Of a stretch of 63,730 nt of DNA, positions 8,416 through 16,685 are shown in pieces. Numbering within the stretch: the stretch's first letter is position 1; every line of letters begins with the position of its first letter. This DNA comes from Pseudomonadota bacterium (GTDB lineage Bacteria > Desulfobacterota > Syntrophorhabdia > Syntrophorhabdales > Syntrophorhabdaceae), in contig JAPLKA010000052.1 in NCBI GenBank assembly GCA_026388315.1, positions 1 to 63,730 of the forward strand, read 5' to 3'. The position numbers were made by a program, and so were the translations under genes. The notes beneath the pieces are model-generated. The model did no database searches. It was not told where the DNA came from and saw only the letters and a list, made by a program, of their open reading frames with translations.

Positions 8416-9330
8416 TTAACGCTTGCCCGCATTCCTTGTGATTTTACAGGTCAAATCTGTCAGCTCACAGTCATACGAGCATGGTTCGATGTGGATTACA
8501 ACGTCGATAGTGTCAATGTTGTTCTCCAATTCATGTTCAATTTCACTTGCCAGTTTATGAGACTCATCGATGTTTGCCTTTCTGCAGATGAGTAAATGAA
8601 AATCCACGTATTTTTTATTGCCAGCAAACCTGCTTCTGAACTTATGGTATCCGGCGTAAGGATATGGGGTTTTTTCAATAATGCTTTCAATTTCTTTTTC
8701 AACAGGTTCAGGAATCCTCGTATCCATAAGTCCGAGGAAACCTGTCTTTAATATCTTAATTGCAGAGAAAATGATGATGAAACCGGTGATAACGGCAAAA
8801 AGATAATCGAAATAGGTCATACCGGTATAATAGGTAATTATAATCGCTGCTATAGCGGCTGAGTTTGAATAAAGGTCGCTTGTATAATGGAGGGCGTCTG
8901 CCTTCAGTGGGTTTGACCCTGTCTTGTTGCCGATCCTTCTCAAGACCGTTGAGATGACTGCACTAAAGGCAAGTGAAAGTATCATTACCCCGAGATCGAA
9001 AACTGAATAGGCAATGACTTCTTTGCGGAGAAATTTCTCTACTACGCCATGAAATATTGTGATTCCTGAAAAAATTATAACAAAGGACTGGATGACTGCG
9101 GCGATATCGGCAGCCTTTCCATGACCGTACTGGTGATCGATATCAGCAGGTTTTGCAGCCTTTTTTATGGCAAAAAAATTTATGCCGGACATAAAGACGT
9201 CAAGGAGGCTATCGAGACCGGAAGCCGCAACCGCCATGGAACCGGATATTAATCCCACTGCAAATTTACTCAATGCAAGGATAGAGGCTGATATAATTGC
9301 AAATAACGAGGCTTTTTGTTGTATATCCAT
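8416..9330 (-). CDS. Cation diffusion facilitator (CDF) family metal exporter
   Basis: The 304-residue protein has six predicted membrane segments in its first 205 residues and a cytoplasmic C-terminal domain (about 210-290). Metal-site motifs are present: D-x-x-x-D in TM2 (SGLDSLLDVF) and H-x-x-x-D in TM5 (HYTSDLYSNS). This matches the FieF/YiiP type, a proton antiporter for Zn2+, Fe2+ or similar ions. The H-x-x-x-D form suggests Zn/Cd rather than Mn, but the substrate cannot be fixed from sequence. The gene is monocistronic and divergent from the secreted-protein region. Confidence 0.88.
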   Translation of the reverse strand: MDIQQKASLFAIISASILALSKFAVGLISGSMAVAASGLDSLLDVFMSGINFFAIKKAAKPADIDHQYGHGKAADIAAVIQSFVIIFSGITIFHGVVEKFLRKEVIAYSVFDLGVMILSLAFSAVISTVLRRIGNKTGSNPLKADALHYTSDLYSNSAAIAAIIITYYTGMTYFDYLFAVITGFIIIFSAIKILKTGFLGLMDTRIPEPVEKEIESIIEKTPYPYAGYHKFRSRFAGNKKYVDFHLLICRKANIDESHKLASEIEHELENNIDTIDVVIHIEPCSYDCELTDLTCKITRNAGKR

Positions 9331-9421
9331 GTATTGGCCGTTTAGATTACTAATATAAATCTATTTTGAAAGGCAACACAAGCTTTTCTTGATCGTAACC
9401 GACTTGATGCTTATACAGGCC

Positions 9422-9449
9422 TTGACTATAGCTTTAAATGTGGTATAAA
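9422..9449 (+). promoter_or_regulatory. Putative sigma-70 promoter for the 9587 gene
   Basis: TTGACT (9422-9427) and TATAAA (9444-9449) are separated by 16 bp. The expected transcript would start near 9456 and have a leader of about 130 nt before the gene at 9587. Confidence 0.5.
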
Positions 9450-9586
9450 TATCCGATGTGTATTATCTGTCCGGCGTTGAATTCCAATGCATTATTATTA
9501 TATTAGGTATGGTTTTTCAGATAGAATGATAACGAACAACCAAAGTTATTATGCAAAACTCGCCTTATGGCATTAAGGAGACAATG

Positions 9587-10576
9587 ATGAAAAAAAATAC
9601 AATTATATCTATGATTGTGATATGTTATGCATTATTTTTTGAAGTCGGATACGTCCATAGCCTTGGTTTTTCCATGGAAGATTTTAAATCGGTTGTAAGG
9701 GCAAGGATAGAGGCGACCGGCGGCAGGGACACATGGCATTATCGTGTGTTCAACAAAGACCCGGTAACGGGCAAGTACGGTTCCTGTGTCGATGCGTCTC
9801 GCGATCGCGGGAAAGACATTGCTACCGCTATCAAAAGTATGCAGTATTATGGCAGGTTTGGTTTATTGGGCGCAAGAGTCGGTACAATGAGCGGATACAA
9901 TGCACTTTCCATTGTTCCGGAAGCGATAAGGAAGGAATATATAGGCACCATAGGTGCAGGGAGCATGCACACATACAATGTGGTTGAAATCTATGACGCC
10001 AATGGAAAGTCATATTACATGGTTGAAGTGGACAATTACCTGAAGCCCATATTTATATCTGCCCACGAAAACAGATCGGTCAACTGGGATGCAGACAACA
10101 CCTGGCTCATTGAAGACATTCCTCCAATTATAAAATCTGTTCAGGTAAGCAATCGGCCATCTGCAACGATATGTGATATGGTTGAGTTTCGGGTTTACGC
10201 CGATGCTGCGCCATGGGTAAAGAAAAACTTGAAATATAAATGGATGTACGTCGGAGGAACAAAGATATTAGGAACAGGAGATACTTTAAGATTCCGCGCT
10301 GACTACCCGTACACCTACAATCTTAAGGCAATTATTTACCAGGATACTACCGGTGAAGAAGTGGACTTTGCCGAAGCAATCGGAACGATGACAGTCCAGC
10401 AGACATCTCCCCCTCGCAGCAGTTGCGATACCGGACGGGCATATACCGGAAGGAAGTATACCTCACCACATGCTCAATCCTCAAGACCGTCTGTTTCGTC
10501 GCCACAGCAACCCGCTGATAAAGTAAAAGATGCCCTTGATGTGTTCAAAAAAGCCGGGGGGTTTTTTGGTAAATAA
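9587..10576 (+). CDS. Exported protein with possible papain-fold Cys-His-Asp domain and Ig-like domain
   Basis: I choose the ATG at 9587, six bases after AAGGAG, giving 329 residues; an ATG at 9551 in the same frame lacks such a site. A signal peptide (to about residue 27) precedes a domain of about 150 residues. Its YGSCVDAS, MHTYNVVE and VEVDNYL motifs supply Cys, His and Asp in the order and context seen in transglutaminase-like and papain-like folds. Residues 180-290 look like an Ig/PKD-type beta domain. The C-terminus is Ser/Pro-rich and ends in an amphipathic helix, VKDALDVFKKAGGFFGK, whose near copy is encoded at 14378-14458. I do not recognise a named family. It lies 133 bp upstream of the caspase operon. 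Confidence 0.75.
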   Translation: MKKNTIISMIVICYALFFEVGYVHSLGFSMEDFKSVVRARIEATGGRDTWHYRVFNKDPVTGKYGSCVDASRDRGKDIATAIKSMQYYGRFGLLGARVGTMSGYNALSIVPEAIRKEYIGTIGAGSMHTYNVVEIYDANGKSYYMVEVDNYLKPIFISAHENRSVNWDADNTWLIEDIPPIIKSVQVSNRPSATICDMVEFRVYADAAPWVKKNLKYKWMYVGGTKILGTGDTLRFRADYPYTYNLKAIIYQDTTGEEVDFAEAIGTMTVQQTSPPRSSCDTGRAYTGRKYTSPHAQSSRPSVSSPQQPADKVKDALDVFKKAGGFFGK

Positions 10577-10643
10577 TAATAATGAACTGAAGAATGAACT
10601 CGAAAAATATTTAATATTGCGGTCATGTTTACTATAGATTTTA

Positions 10644-10672
10644 TTGACTTTTATCGGGAACAATATCAGAAT
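10644..10672 (+). promoter_or_regulatory. Putative promoter of the caspase operon
   Basis: TTGACT (10644-10649) and CAGAAT (10667-10672) are spaced by 17 bp upstream of the strong ribosome-binding site AAGGAGG of the gene at 10710. The -10 box matches the consensus at only four positions. Confidence 0.35.
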
Positions 10673-10709
10673 AGCATTAATATATTAAACATAAATCAAG
10701 GAGGTTAGC

Positions 10710-11579
10710 ATGAAAAAGTATTGCGTCGTTTTTATGGTGCTGTTTCTTATCTGTTTCCTGGGCAACAGCGTTTCTGCCCAGACACCAAAAGGCGCCAAAG
10801 CCCTTTTTGACAGTGGGGAAGGTACTACCGTAAAGATGTCTTCGGGTCCGCGCGCGTCTGCCCCGGCCGCCACTCAGGCAGCCGCCCCTGCAAAATACGT
10901 GGGAATTTCATACAAACTTGTCCTGCTGCGTCCTGACGGGAGGTTTGACATTGTGCCCAAGTCACGTGTTTTCAGGTCAGGGGAACGTCTTAAACTCCTC
11001 GTGAGAACGAACAAACCGGGTTATCTCACAATTTTGAATATAGGAACGTCAGGCAATACAAATGTCTTATTTAACGATTATATTGAAGGACTAAGTATGC
11101 TCGAAATCCCGAAAGCAGGCAATTTCCGTTTTTCGGGTGACCCGGGTTCTGAAAAGCTGTTAATCATGCTTTCCGGCAGTCCGAACCCGCTTGGATCTCC
11201 CCGGACAACAACCGTTGCACAGGCTTCGGGGGCAATGTCGCCTCTACCGCCTCCTCCTGGGCCTACAGCAGATGCGGGTAACCTTCCGCCTCCTCCTCCA
11301 CCCCCTCCTCCCGGCGCCACAGCAGATGCAAGCAGTCTTCCGCCTCCTCCTCCCGCAATGTTAGCAAACCTTCAGGGCTCAAAGGATATCGTGATGGATG
11401 ATAACCAGAAAACATCTTATGCCGTCATATCACCGAAAAACGGCTGGAAACCTGAACCCAAGGGCAAAAAGGATATCGTTCTCGAATCGAGTGGCGGTGA
11501 AAATTATGGTGTCATTCCGGCATCATATATAGATGATGGGAAGATACTTACCCTCGAAATCAACTTAAGACATAAATAG
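10710..11579 (+). CDS. Exported DUF4384-domain protein with polyproline linker and two KDIV motifs
   Basis: The 289-residue protein has a signal peptide cleaved near residue 24. Residues 60-160 match the DUF4384 pattern (YKLVLLRPDGRF, SGERLKLLVRTN, GYLTILNIGTSG), a beta domain often fused to bacterial caspases. A proline-rich stretch follows (about 170-215). The C-terminal 67 residues hold two related modules: GSKDIVMDD (223-231) followed by SYAVISP, and GKKDIVLES (252-260) followed by NYGVIPAS. The caspase two genes downstream has GSKDIVLED followed by GYGKVLISAS. It is the first gene of a tight operon (9 bp to the next) and could be a substrate, inhibitor or adaptor of that caspase. That role is an inference. 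Confidence 0.82.
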   Translation: MKKYCVVFMVLFLICFLGNSVSAQTPKGAKALFDSGEGTTVKMSSGPRASAPAATQAAAPAKYVGISYKLVLLRPDGRFDIVPKSRVFRSGERLKLLVRTNKPGYLTILNIGTSGNTNVLFNDYIEGLSMLEIPKAGNFRFSGDPGSEKLLIMLSGSPNPLGSPRTTTVAQASGAMSPLPPPPGPTADAGNLPPPPPPPPPGATADASSLPPPPPAMLANLQGSKDIVMDDNQKTSYAVISPKNGWKPEPKGKKDIVLESSGGENYGVIPASYIDDGKILTLEINLRHK

Positions 11580-11588
11580 GAGACTCTG

Positions 11589-12347
11589 ATGAAAATGAGA
11601 TATATGAAACTTTTTGCTGTGTTGTCAATTTTTGTTTTTGTGCTCTCATCATGTGCATCAATGCTCCCATCTCCCGACCAGATTACGTCGGAAGAGGATT
11701 TGATTGCGGCGAGGAATAAATGTTTTGCCATGTATACCATCGGCGGTGCCGGCCTTGGTGCGATTGCCGGCGGACTCATAAAAGGTGACTGGGCAGGCGC
11801 CGGCGTAGGGGCAGCAGTAGGAGGCGCTATCGGATTTGCCTATGCCTGGGGCAAGTGCCTCTCCCTATATTCCACACTCAAAAGCCAGCCTGCTGCAGGC
11901 TATGCCGAAACTGCTCAGAAAGCTAATTACAACTCATCACAGGGTAATGTTGTTAAGATTGAAGACTTTAACATAAATCCTACTAAAGTGCTCCAGGGCG
12001 GCTCAGTCGGTCTGAGCGGATCGTATTATGTGATGGCGCCTGAGGGAACAAAAGAAATGAAGGTCACCGAGACAAGGACAGTCAAATATTTTGACCCGAA
12101 AAAGAGTGAATTTGTTGAACTCGGCAGCGTTGACCAGGAAATTACTGCAGCGCCTGGTTCGAGAAAGGCAGACGGTAAATTTGACATACCGAAGGATGTG
12201 CCTGAAGGCCGCTATATAATCGCCTTTAAAGTTTCAGCAGCGGGCAAAGAAGACACAGTTGCAAAAGAAATGCTCGTCCAGAAGGCAGCAGCTTCAAACG
12301 CAACAGCAAACACAGAGGTAGCCTGTTTGACCGCAACCATGTGGTAA
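11589..12347 (+). CDS. Glycine-zipper lipoprotein
   Basis: The 252-residue protein has a lipoprotein signal peptide with lipobox LSSC (Cys about 22). Residues 55-95 are a glycine zipper (GGAGLGAIAGG and GVGAAVGGAIGF), a motif that inserts into membranes and packs helices. The C-terminal 130 residues form a predicted beta domain containing KVLQGGSVGLSGSYYVMAP and a late GRYIIAFKVSAAGKED strand, like Ig-type or extracellular sensory domains. It sits between the DUF4384 and caspase genes with gaps of 9 and 12 bp, so it is probably part of the same envelope complex. It could anchor the complex or form a membrane-active element. Function is otherwise unknown. Confidence 0.75.
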   Translation: MKMRYMKLFAVLSIFVFVLSSCASMLPSPDQITSEEDLIAARNKCFAMYTIGGAGLGAIAGGLIKGDWAGAGVGAAVGGAIGFAYAWGKCLSLYSTLKSQPAAGYAETAQKANYNSSQGNVVKIEDFNINPTKVLQGGSVGLSGSYYVMAPEGTKEMKVTETRTVKYFDPKKSEFVELGSVDQEITAAPGSRKADGKFDIPKDVPEGRYIIAFKVSAAGKEDTVAKEMLVQKAAASNATANTEVACLTATMW

Positions 12348-12359
12348 AGAGGTGGTATC

Positions 12360-13610
12360 ATGAAAAGATTTTTTCATTACATATTGACAGGATGTATTGC
12401 ATGTTTGTTTATAACCGCGGCATGTCTCCTGCATGCCGCAGAGTCGCCTGTCACGGAGTCTCACATTAACGGAATAAATGATCTCTTTAAAAACAATAGC
12501 ATTGCAAAGGGATTTGTCGAATTTGATCAGTACAAAAGGGTGATGCTGAAGGGCGAATACTCCGACGAAAAAGAGGTGGACCTGGCATTCTCGCTCGCCC
12601 AGACCGTTGTCGGTATAAAGTGGGTATCTCCCGTCACCCCGGAAAACATCAAGGTTAAAGAGTGGGAGAGGAGGCTCGGCAGCCTCTTCAGCAGGGCAGC
12701 CGTTCTCAAACCACGCGTGTCTGGCGGGGCGCCGGGGCCGGTAAGGAATAAGTATGGCCTTGTTGTAGGTGTCGGTAAATTCAAGAGTAATATTAACCCT
12801 TTGCAGTATTCTGTCAGGGATGCAGGAAGTTTTTATAATTTTCTTGTTGATCCAAATAAAGCAGCCTTTTCAAAGAGCAACGTCTACTTTCTCACTGATC
12901 AAAATGCAACAAGGGATAATATAGCGCGGTATCTGGATGGGATAAAAAAGGCTGCCGGTCCCGACGACCTTGTGGTTATTTATATGAGCAGTCACGGAAC
13001 GCCGCCGGACAAGTTCGGCGGAGTCAATGTAGTGACCTATGATACTGAGGTTAAGCCCCGCGAGAGGGTCTGGCAAACTGCTGTTACGGAAACTATGCTG
13101 AAAGATTTCATCGAGAATTTGCAGGCAAAACGGCTTGTCATGATACTCGATACCTGCTACAGCAACGGTGCCTACAGGGCTGTACCAGGCTTCCTCCCCG
13201 CCGGAGGAAAGTCACTCGGTGCGGCTGAGGATGAAGAGGGTTATGGCCTCTCAAAAGATTACGGCAAAAGACTCTTAGGATCAAAGGATATAGTCCTTGA
13301 AGACGAGCCCAGGCCAAAGGCGGGCTCCGCAAAAAGCGTTGATTTACAGGATGGCTACGGAAAAGTGCTGATAAGCGCAAGCAGTGCAGGGGAAAAATCT
13401 TGGGAATCCGATACGTTACGCAATAGCGTATTCACTTACTATTTTGTAGACGGGCTTGGGCGATATCGGGGATCGGTTAAGGATGCCTTTACCTATGCAA
13501 AACCCCTCGTATCACAGAAGGTAAAACAGGAAAAGGGGGCCGACATAGAGCAGACCCCGCAGGCCATGGCAACCAATACGGATTGGAATATGCGATTTAT
13601 TCAAAGATAG
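12360..13610 (+). CDS. Exported caspase-like cysteine protease (peptidase C14 type)
   Basis: The 416-residue protein has a signal peptide ending near LHA (residue 28). A caspase-fold domain begins at about residue 128 (NKYGLVVGVGKF, QYSVRDAGSF). It has catalytic His212 in MSSHG and catalytic Cys266 in LDTCYSNG. Between the Cys strand and the p10-like segment (GYGKVLISASSAGE, about 335) lies a charged linker of about 65 residues that includes GSKDIVLEDE (307-316). In caspases such a linker is where the zymogen is cut. The upstream DUF4384 protein carries two versions of the same motif. Residues 30-125 are a separate domain resembling BON or short helical domains. Export to the periplasm is unusual for a caspase-fold enzyme. 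Protease activity is expected from the intact dyad; specificity is unknown. Confidence 0.88.
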   Translation: MKRFFHYILTGCIACLFITAACLLHAAESPVTESHINGINDLFKNNSIAKGFVEFDQYKRVMLKGEYSDEKEVDLAFSLAQTVVGIKWVSPVTPENIKVKEWERRLGSLFSRAAVLKPRVSGGAPGPVRNKYGLVVGVGKFKSNINPLQYSVRDAGSFYNFLVDPNKAAFSKSNVYFLTDQNATRDNIARYLDGIKKAAGPDDLVVIYMSSHGTPPDKFGGVNVVTYDTEVKPRERVWQTAVTETMLKDFIENLQAKRLVMILDTCYSNGAYRAVPGFLPAGGKSLGAAEDEEGYGLSKDYGKRLLGSKDIVLEDEPRPKAGSAKSVDLQDGYGKVLISASSAGEKSWESDTLRNSVFTYYFVDGLGRYRGSVKDAFTYAKPLVSQKVKQEKGADIEQTPQAMATNTDWNMRFIQR

Positions 13611-13638
13611 TACCGTTAAATACAAGGAGGGTTACAGC

Positions 13639-14289
13639 ATGAAAAAAGGTTTTTTAATCGTTTTCCTGACATTATGCGTTCTTTTAACAGGAGCTGTCGG
13701 GTGTCAGCAGAAGCCGGAGGCGCCGGTCGTTGCAAAACAGGAGACATCACTGCCCCCGCCACCTCCACCACCCCCACCGCCGGGAACCCAGCAATCATTA
13801 CCTCCACCACCCGGAGCACAACAGGCAACGGCAGCCGGTGAACCGAGCCTTGAGGTAAGGACCCACATTAAACAGGGCCTGTCGTACGTGAGCGTTGCAA
13901 AGAATGCAAATTCATCTGGCATATTCAACGAAAACATCGAGAATGCTATCAATGAATTTTCCAATGCCACAAAGAAAGACCCCAATTATGCTGAGGCATA
14001 TTCAAACAGGGGAGTGGCCTACATGATGCAGAAAAAGTACAACAAAGCGCTCGATGACCTGAAAAAGGCAAAAGATCTGAAACCGGACAGTGCAAACATA
14101 CGTTATAACCTTGCATCCTGCTATTCTCTCATGGGCAGCGTCGATTATGGCCTCGATGAGCTCGATGCCGCTCTGGCAAGAGGTTTTAACAGCTATGATT
14201 CTCTGAGAAAGGACCCTGATATTGCAAATTTAAGAAAGCATAAGGAATTCAGGAAGATCCTGGAGAAGCACAAAGTCTTTATTACATAG
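13639..14289 (+). CDS. Proline-rich TPR lipoprotein
   Basis: The 216-residue protein has a lipobox (TGAVGC, Cys about 22) and then two runs of proline (about 36-58) of the same style as the linker in the DUF4384 protein, including SLPPPP in both. Residues 95-165 contain two TPR units (YAEAYSNRGVAYMMQKKYNKALDD type) and a third degenerate repeat. The C-terminus (LRKDPDIANLRKHKEFRKIL) matches the tail found in many bacterial TPR proteins. It starts behind AAGGAGGGTTACAGC, 28 bp after the caspase gene, and is the last gene before a strong terminator. A scaffold role in the caspase complex is likely but inferred. Confidence 0.8.
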   Translation: MKKGFLIVFLTLCVLLTGAVGCQQKPEAPVVAKQETSLPPPPPPPPPPGTQQSLPPPPGAQQATAAGEPSLEVRTHIKQGLSYVSVAKNANSSGIFNENIENAINEFSNATKKDPNYAEAYSNRGVAYMMQKKYNKALDDLKKAKDLKPDSANIRYNLASCYSLMGSVDYGLDELDAALARGFNSYDSLRKDPDIANLRKHKEFRKILEKHKVFIT

Positions 14290-14317
14290 TAAAATAGAAC
14301 CATAAGATCAATATAGA

Positions 14318-14350
14318 CCCTGCCGGATGATTGGAATCCGGCAGGGTTTT
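14318..14350 (+). terminator. Intrinsic terminator closing the caspase operon
   Basis: CCCTGCCGGAT (14318-14328) pairs perfectly with ATCCGGCAGGG (14336-14346), and TTTT follows. The 11-bp GC-rich stem and 7-nt loop make this the clearest terminator in the window. Confidence 0.88.
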
Positions 14351-14377
14351 GCTAAGATATTTTAATGAGGTGGGGTA

Positions 14378-14458
14378 ATGAAAATATTTTTTACAGTTTT
14401 AAAGGTACAGGATGCCCTCGATACTTTCAAGAAGGCCGGGGACTTCTTTAAACGTTAA
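14378..14458 (+). CDS. 26-residue micro-ORF copying the C-terminal tail of the 9587 protein
   Basis: The ATG at 14378 follows GAGGTGGGG. The peptide begins MKIFFTVLK and ends VQDALDTFKKAGDFFKR. The last 17 residues align with the VKDALDVFKKAGGFFGK tail of the protein ending at 10576, and the DNA is similar too. It is either the remains of a duplicated gene that lost its middle or a genuine amphipathic microprotein. It stands outside the terminator of the caspase operon. Confidence 0.45.
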   Translation: MKIFFTVLKVQDALDTFKKAGDFFKR

Positions 14459-14464
14459 CATATA

Positions 14465-15898
14465 TTGAAAACAAACGAAATTACGGGCTTAGCCATAGGT
14501 GAAGCCCGTAATGCCAATAAATCAAATCTTTTCCTGTTTTTTCAATCTGCAATAGATATTGTTGTTATCTTTCTCCCCACCCTCCTCATCTATCTTAACG
14601 CCTTCCGGGGTAGTTTTCAGTTTGATGATTACAACGTGATTGTCTTTAGCCCCGTTATTCATTCCTGGGCAGCATGGTGGGCAGATGCAAGCCGAGGCAT
14701 CAGACCGTTTCTTAAATTTACCTATACCATGAACTGGACTTCAGGTATGGGACTTTTCGGTTTCCATCTGTTTAATATCATTATTCATGCTGTAAATGCT
14801 GTTCTCATATATGCCCTTACACGGAAGTTCCTTGAAAACCAGTCACAGTTTGCATTACATGTGCAGCGCAGCATCGCCATTCTCGCTGCCCTGCTGTTCG
14901 GTCTTCACCCTATTCAGACAGAGGCCGTAACATACATCAGCGGCAGATCTGTTTCTCTCATGAGCGCATTCTATCTGGGGAGCCTCCTTGTATATGTCTA
15001 CGGAAGAATCGGAAACCGCAAGCTTTTTCTGTATGTTCTCTCTCCCCTTTTCTTTATCTTGAGCGTTGCAACAAAAGAAGTGGCTGTCACATTGCCTCTT
15101 GCACTTCTTCTCTGGGAGATAACAGACAGGCTGCAGCCCTTCTCTTTTCGCTCCATCATTAAGAGGCAGGGTGTGCACTGGCTGCTGTTCCTTCTTCTGT
15201 TACTTATCCTTATTACCCATGCCCGTTATGGAAAGCTCCTCGCGTTCAGCTTTGAACTGCGGGGGTTTTATGCTAATCTTCTAAGCCAGATTCATGGGGT
15301 TACGTATCTTTTATCCCGGCTGTTTTTACTTACAGGACTCAATATAGACCCTGATTTGCCCGTAATTGCAACATGGTCATTACCGGTAATCCTTGAAGCT
15401 GCCTTCCTGGCGCTTTTTTTGTTTGTCGGAATTATTACATTACGCAGAACACCATGGTTATCCTTCGGTATTCTCTGGTTTTTCCTTCATGTAATGTTTG
15501 TCAATATTTTTGTGCCACGTAATGATATTATTAACGAAAGACACTTCTATTCAGGGGGATTCGGAGCTTTTCTCGTTATAAGCGCGGCATTTGGTGTCCT
15601 TTTTAATGTATATATTAGAAACAAAAAGATATTTTTTGTATTTACCTTCTGCATATTGTTGCTGCTTGGGTGTTTTACCATTGCACGCAATAATGTGTAT
15701 CGAAGTGAGATTGTGCTATGGGAGGATACGGCCCGCAAGTCTCCTCAGAAGGCACGAGTCTTCAATAACCTCGGATATGCGTATTGCCTTGCCGGGCAAT
15801 ACGATAAGGCAAAAGAGGCTTACAATAAAGCTTTGCAGATTGACCCCGATTTTGAAATAGTTCGCAACAACCTTTCATGGATCGAAAAAGGACAATAA
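14465..15898 (+). CDS. Polytopic membrane protein with C-terminal TPR (TMTC/DUF1736-like, GT-C fold candidate)
   Basis: The 477-residue protein opens with TTG; no clear ribosome-binding site precedes it, so the start is uncertain. It has about ten membrane helices. The first extracytoplasmic loop has FQFDDYNV, matching the DD motif of GT-C glycosyltransferases. Next come FGFHLFNIIIHAVNA and LFGLHPIQTEAVTYISGR, which are characteristic of the TMTC/DUF1736 family. A single TPR (about 430-465, NNLGYAYCLAGQYDKA) ends the protein. Bacterial members often carry many TPRs, so this one is short. Protein O-glycosylation is possible but unproven in bacteria. Confidence 0.78.
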   Translation: MKTNEITGLAIGEARNANKSNLFLFFQSAIDIVVIFLPTLLIYLNAFRGSFQFDDYNVIVFSPVIHSWAAWWADASRGIRPFLKFTYTMNWTSGMGLFGFHLFNIIIHAVNAVLIYALTRKFLENQSQFALHVQRSIAILAALLFGLHPIQTEAVTYISGRSVSLMSAFYLGSLLVYVYGRIGNRKLFLYVLSPLFFILSVATKEVAVTLPLALLLWEITDRLQPFSFRSIIKRQGVHWLLFLLLLLILITHARYGKLLAFSFELRGFYANLLSQIHGVTYLLSRLFLLTGLNIDPDLPVIATWSLPVILEAAFLALFLFVGIITLRRTPWLSFGILWFFLHVMFVNIFVPRNDIINERHFYSGGFGAFLVISAAFGVLFNVYIRNKKIFFVFTFCILLLLGCFTIARNNVYRSEIVLWEDTARKSPQKARVFNNLGYAYCLAGQYDKAKEAYNKALQIDPDFEIVRNNLSWIEKGQ

Positions 15899-15914
15899 GC
15901 ATAACCTGTGATTA

Positions 15915-16655
15915 TTAAAGTGTCTGCCTTGCCCTTCGCCTTTTTATCAGAGTTACGACAAATATTACAGCAGCAAGTACTATTGACCCCCCGAGGATGG
16001 CAATACATGTAAGGATTGTCGTCATTAGCCGTGTTCCGAAGCCTTTTCCAATGGCAAGGACTATTTCAGGCCCTAGATTTTCCTCAGGATACCAGGCGGA
16101 GATTTCGTAAGGACCGGTCTGTCCGGCCGTGAATTCCAGCACCCCGATCCCGGACCTCCCGGTTGAATAGGAATAGCTTGCAGACGGGCTTGAAAGTGGA
16201 ACCGGTTGCCCGGTCATCTTCGATAGTATATTGCACCTCATATTCGGCGTTTTCTGACCCGTGTTATAGATCTTGCCACCAACAACACTCTGGTATTCGT
16301 AAAATATGATGTAATTTCCGGGCTCTTTCAGGTTTATATCGTATTTACCGGGGACAACTATCCGTGCAAGGGAATTTTCCATACTTTTCAGGCCGCTCAG
16401 AAGCACAAGCACAAAAGATGCAACGCCCACCACCAGAATGAGCGCAGAGAGTGCGTAAAGCCAGCGGCCTGGTCCATGCTGCTGTCCGGTCCCTCCATAG
16501 GATGGCGCACCGGAACTTACCTGCTCATGCGTCTCATAAGCTGCAGAGCTTTCCTGTAAGGTACCTTCCTGTATAGCGCCTTCCAGAGACTGCCCGCAAT
16601 GTGTACAGAATTTGAGGCCCGGTTTTATATCCGCCTTACAATAGAGACATGTCAT
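15915..16655 (-). CDS. Membrane protein with N-terminal zinc ribbon
   Basis: The 246-residue protein starts with a zinc-ribbon: CLYCKADIKPGLKFCTHCG, two CxxC pairs. A membrane helix lies at about 63-85 and another at about 213-238, leaving an extracytoplasmic segment of about 125 residues between them that resembles an emp24/GOLD-like or beta-sandwich domain. The start follows AGAGAGG. It is 30 bp downstream of another zinc-ribbon membrane protein, and the two are probably co-transcribed. Function unknown. Confidence 0.7.
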   Translation of the reverse strand: MTCLYCKADIKPGLKFCTHCGQSLEGAIQEGTLQESSAAYETHEQVSSGAPSYGGTGQQHGPGRWLYALSALILVVGVASFVLVLLSGLKSMENSLARIVVPGKYDINLKEPGNYIIFYEYQSVVGGKIYNTGQKTPNMRCNILSKMTGQPVPLSSPSASYSYSTGRSGIGVLEFTAGQTGPYEISAWYPEENLGPEIVLAIGKGFGTRLMTTILTCIAILGGSIVLAAVIFVVTLIKRRRARQTL

Positions 16656-16685
16656 GTTTATACCTCTCTTAGTATTTAAGGTTGT

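Noticed and set aside
11078-11320. Minus-strand frame rich in glycine inside the DUF4384 gene
   Set aside because: It is only the complement of the polyproline codons and has no ribosome-binding site.
13704-13985. Minus-strand glycine-rich frame inside the TPR lipoprotein gene
   Set aside because: It too is a shadow of proline codons in a well-supported gene.
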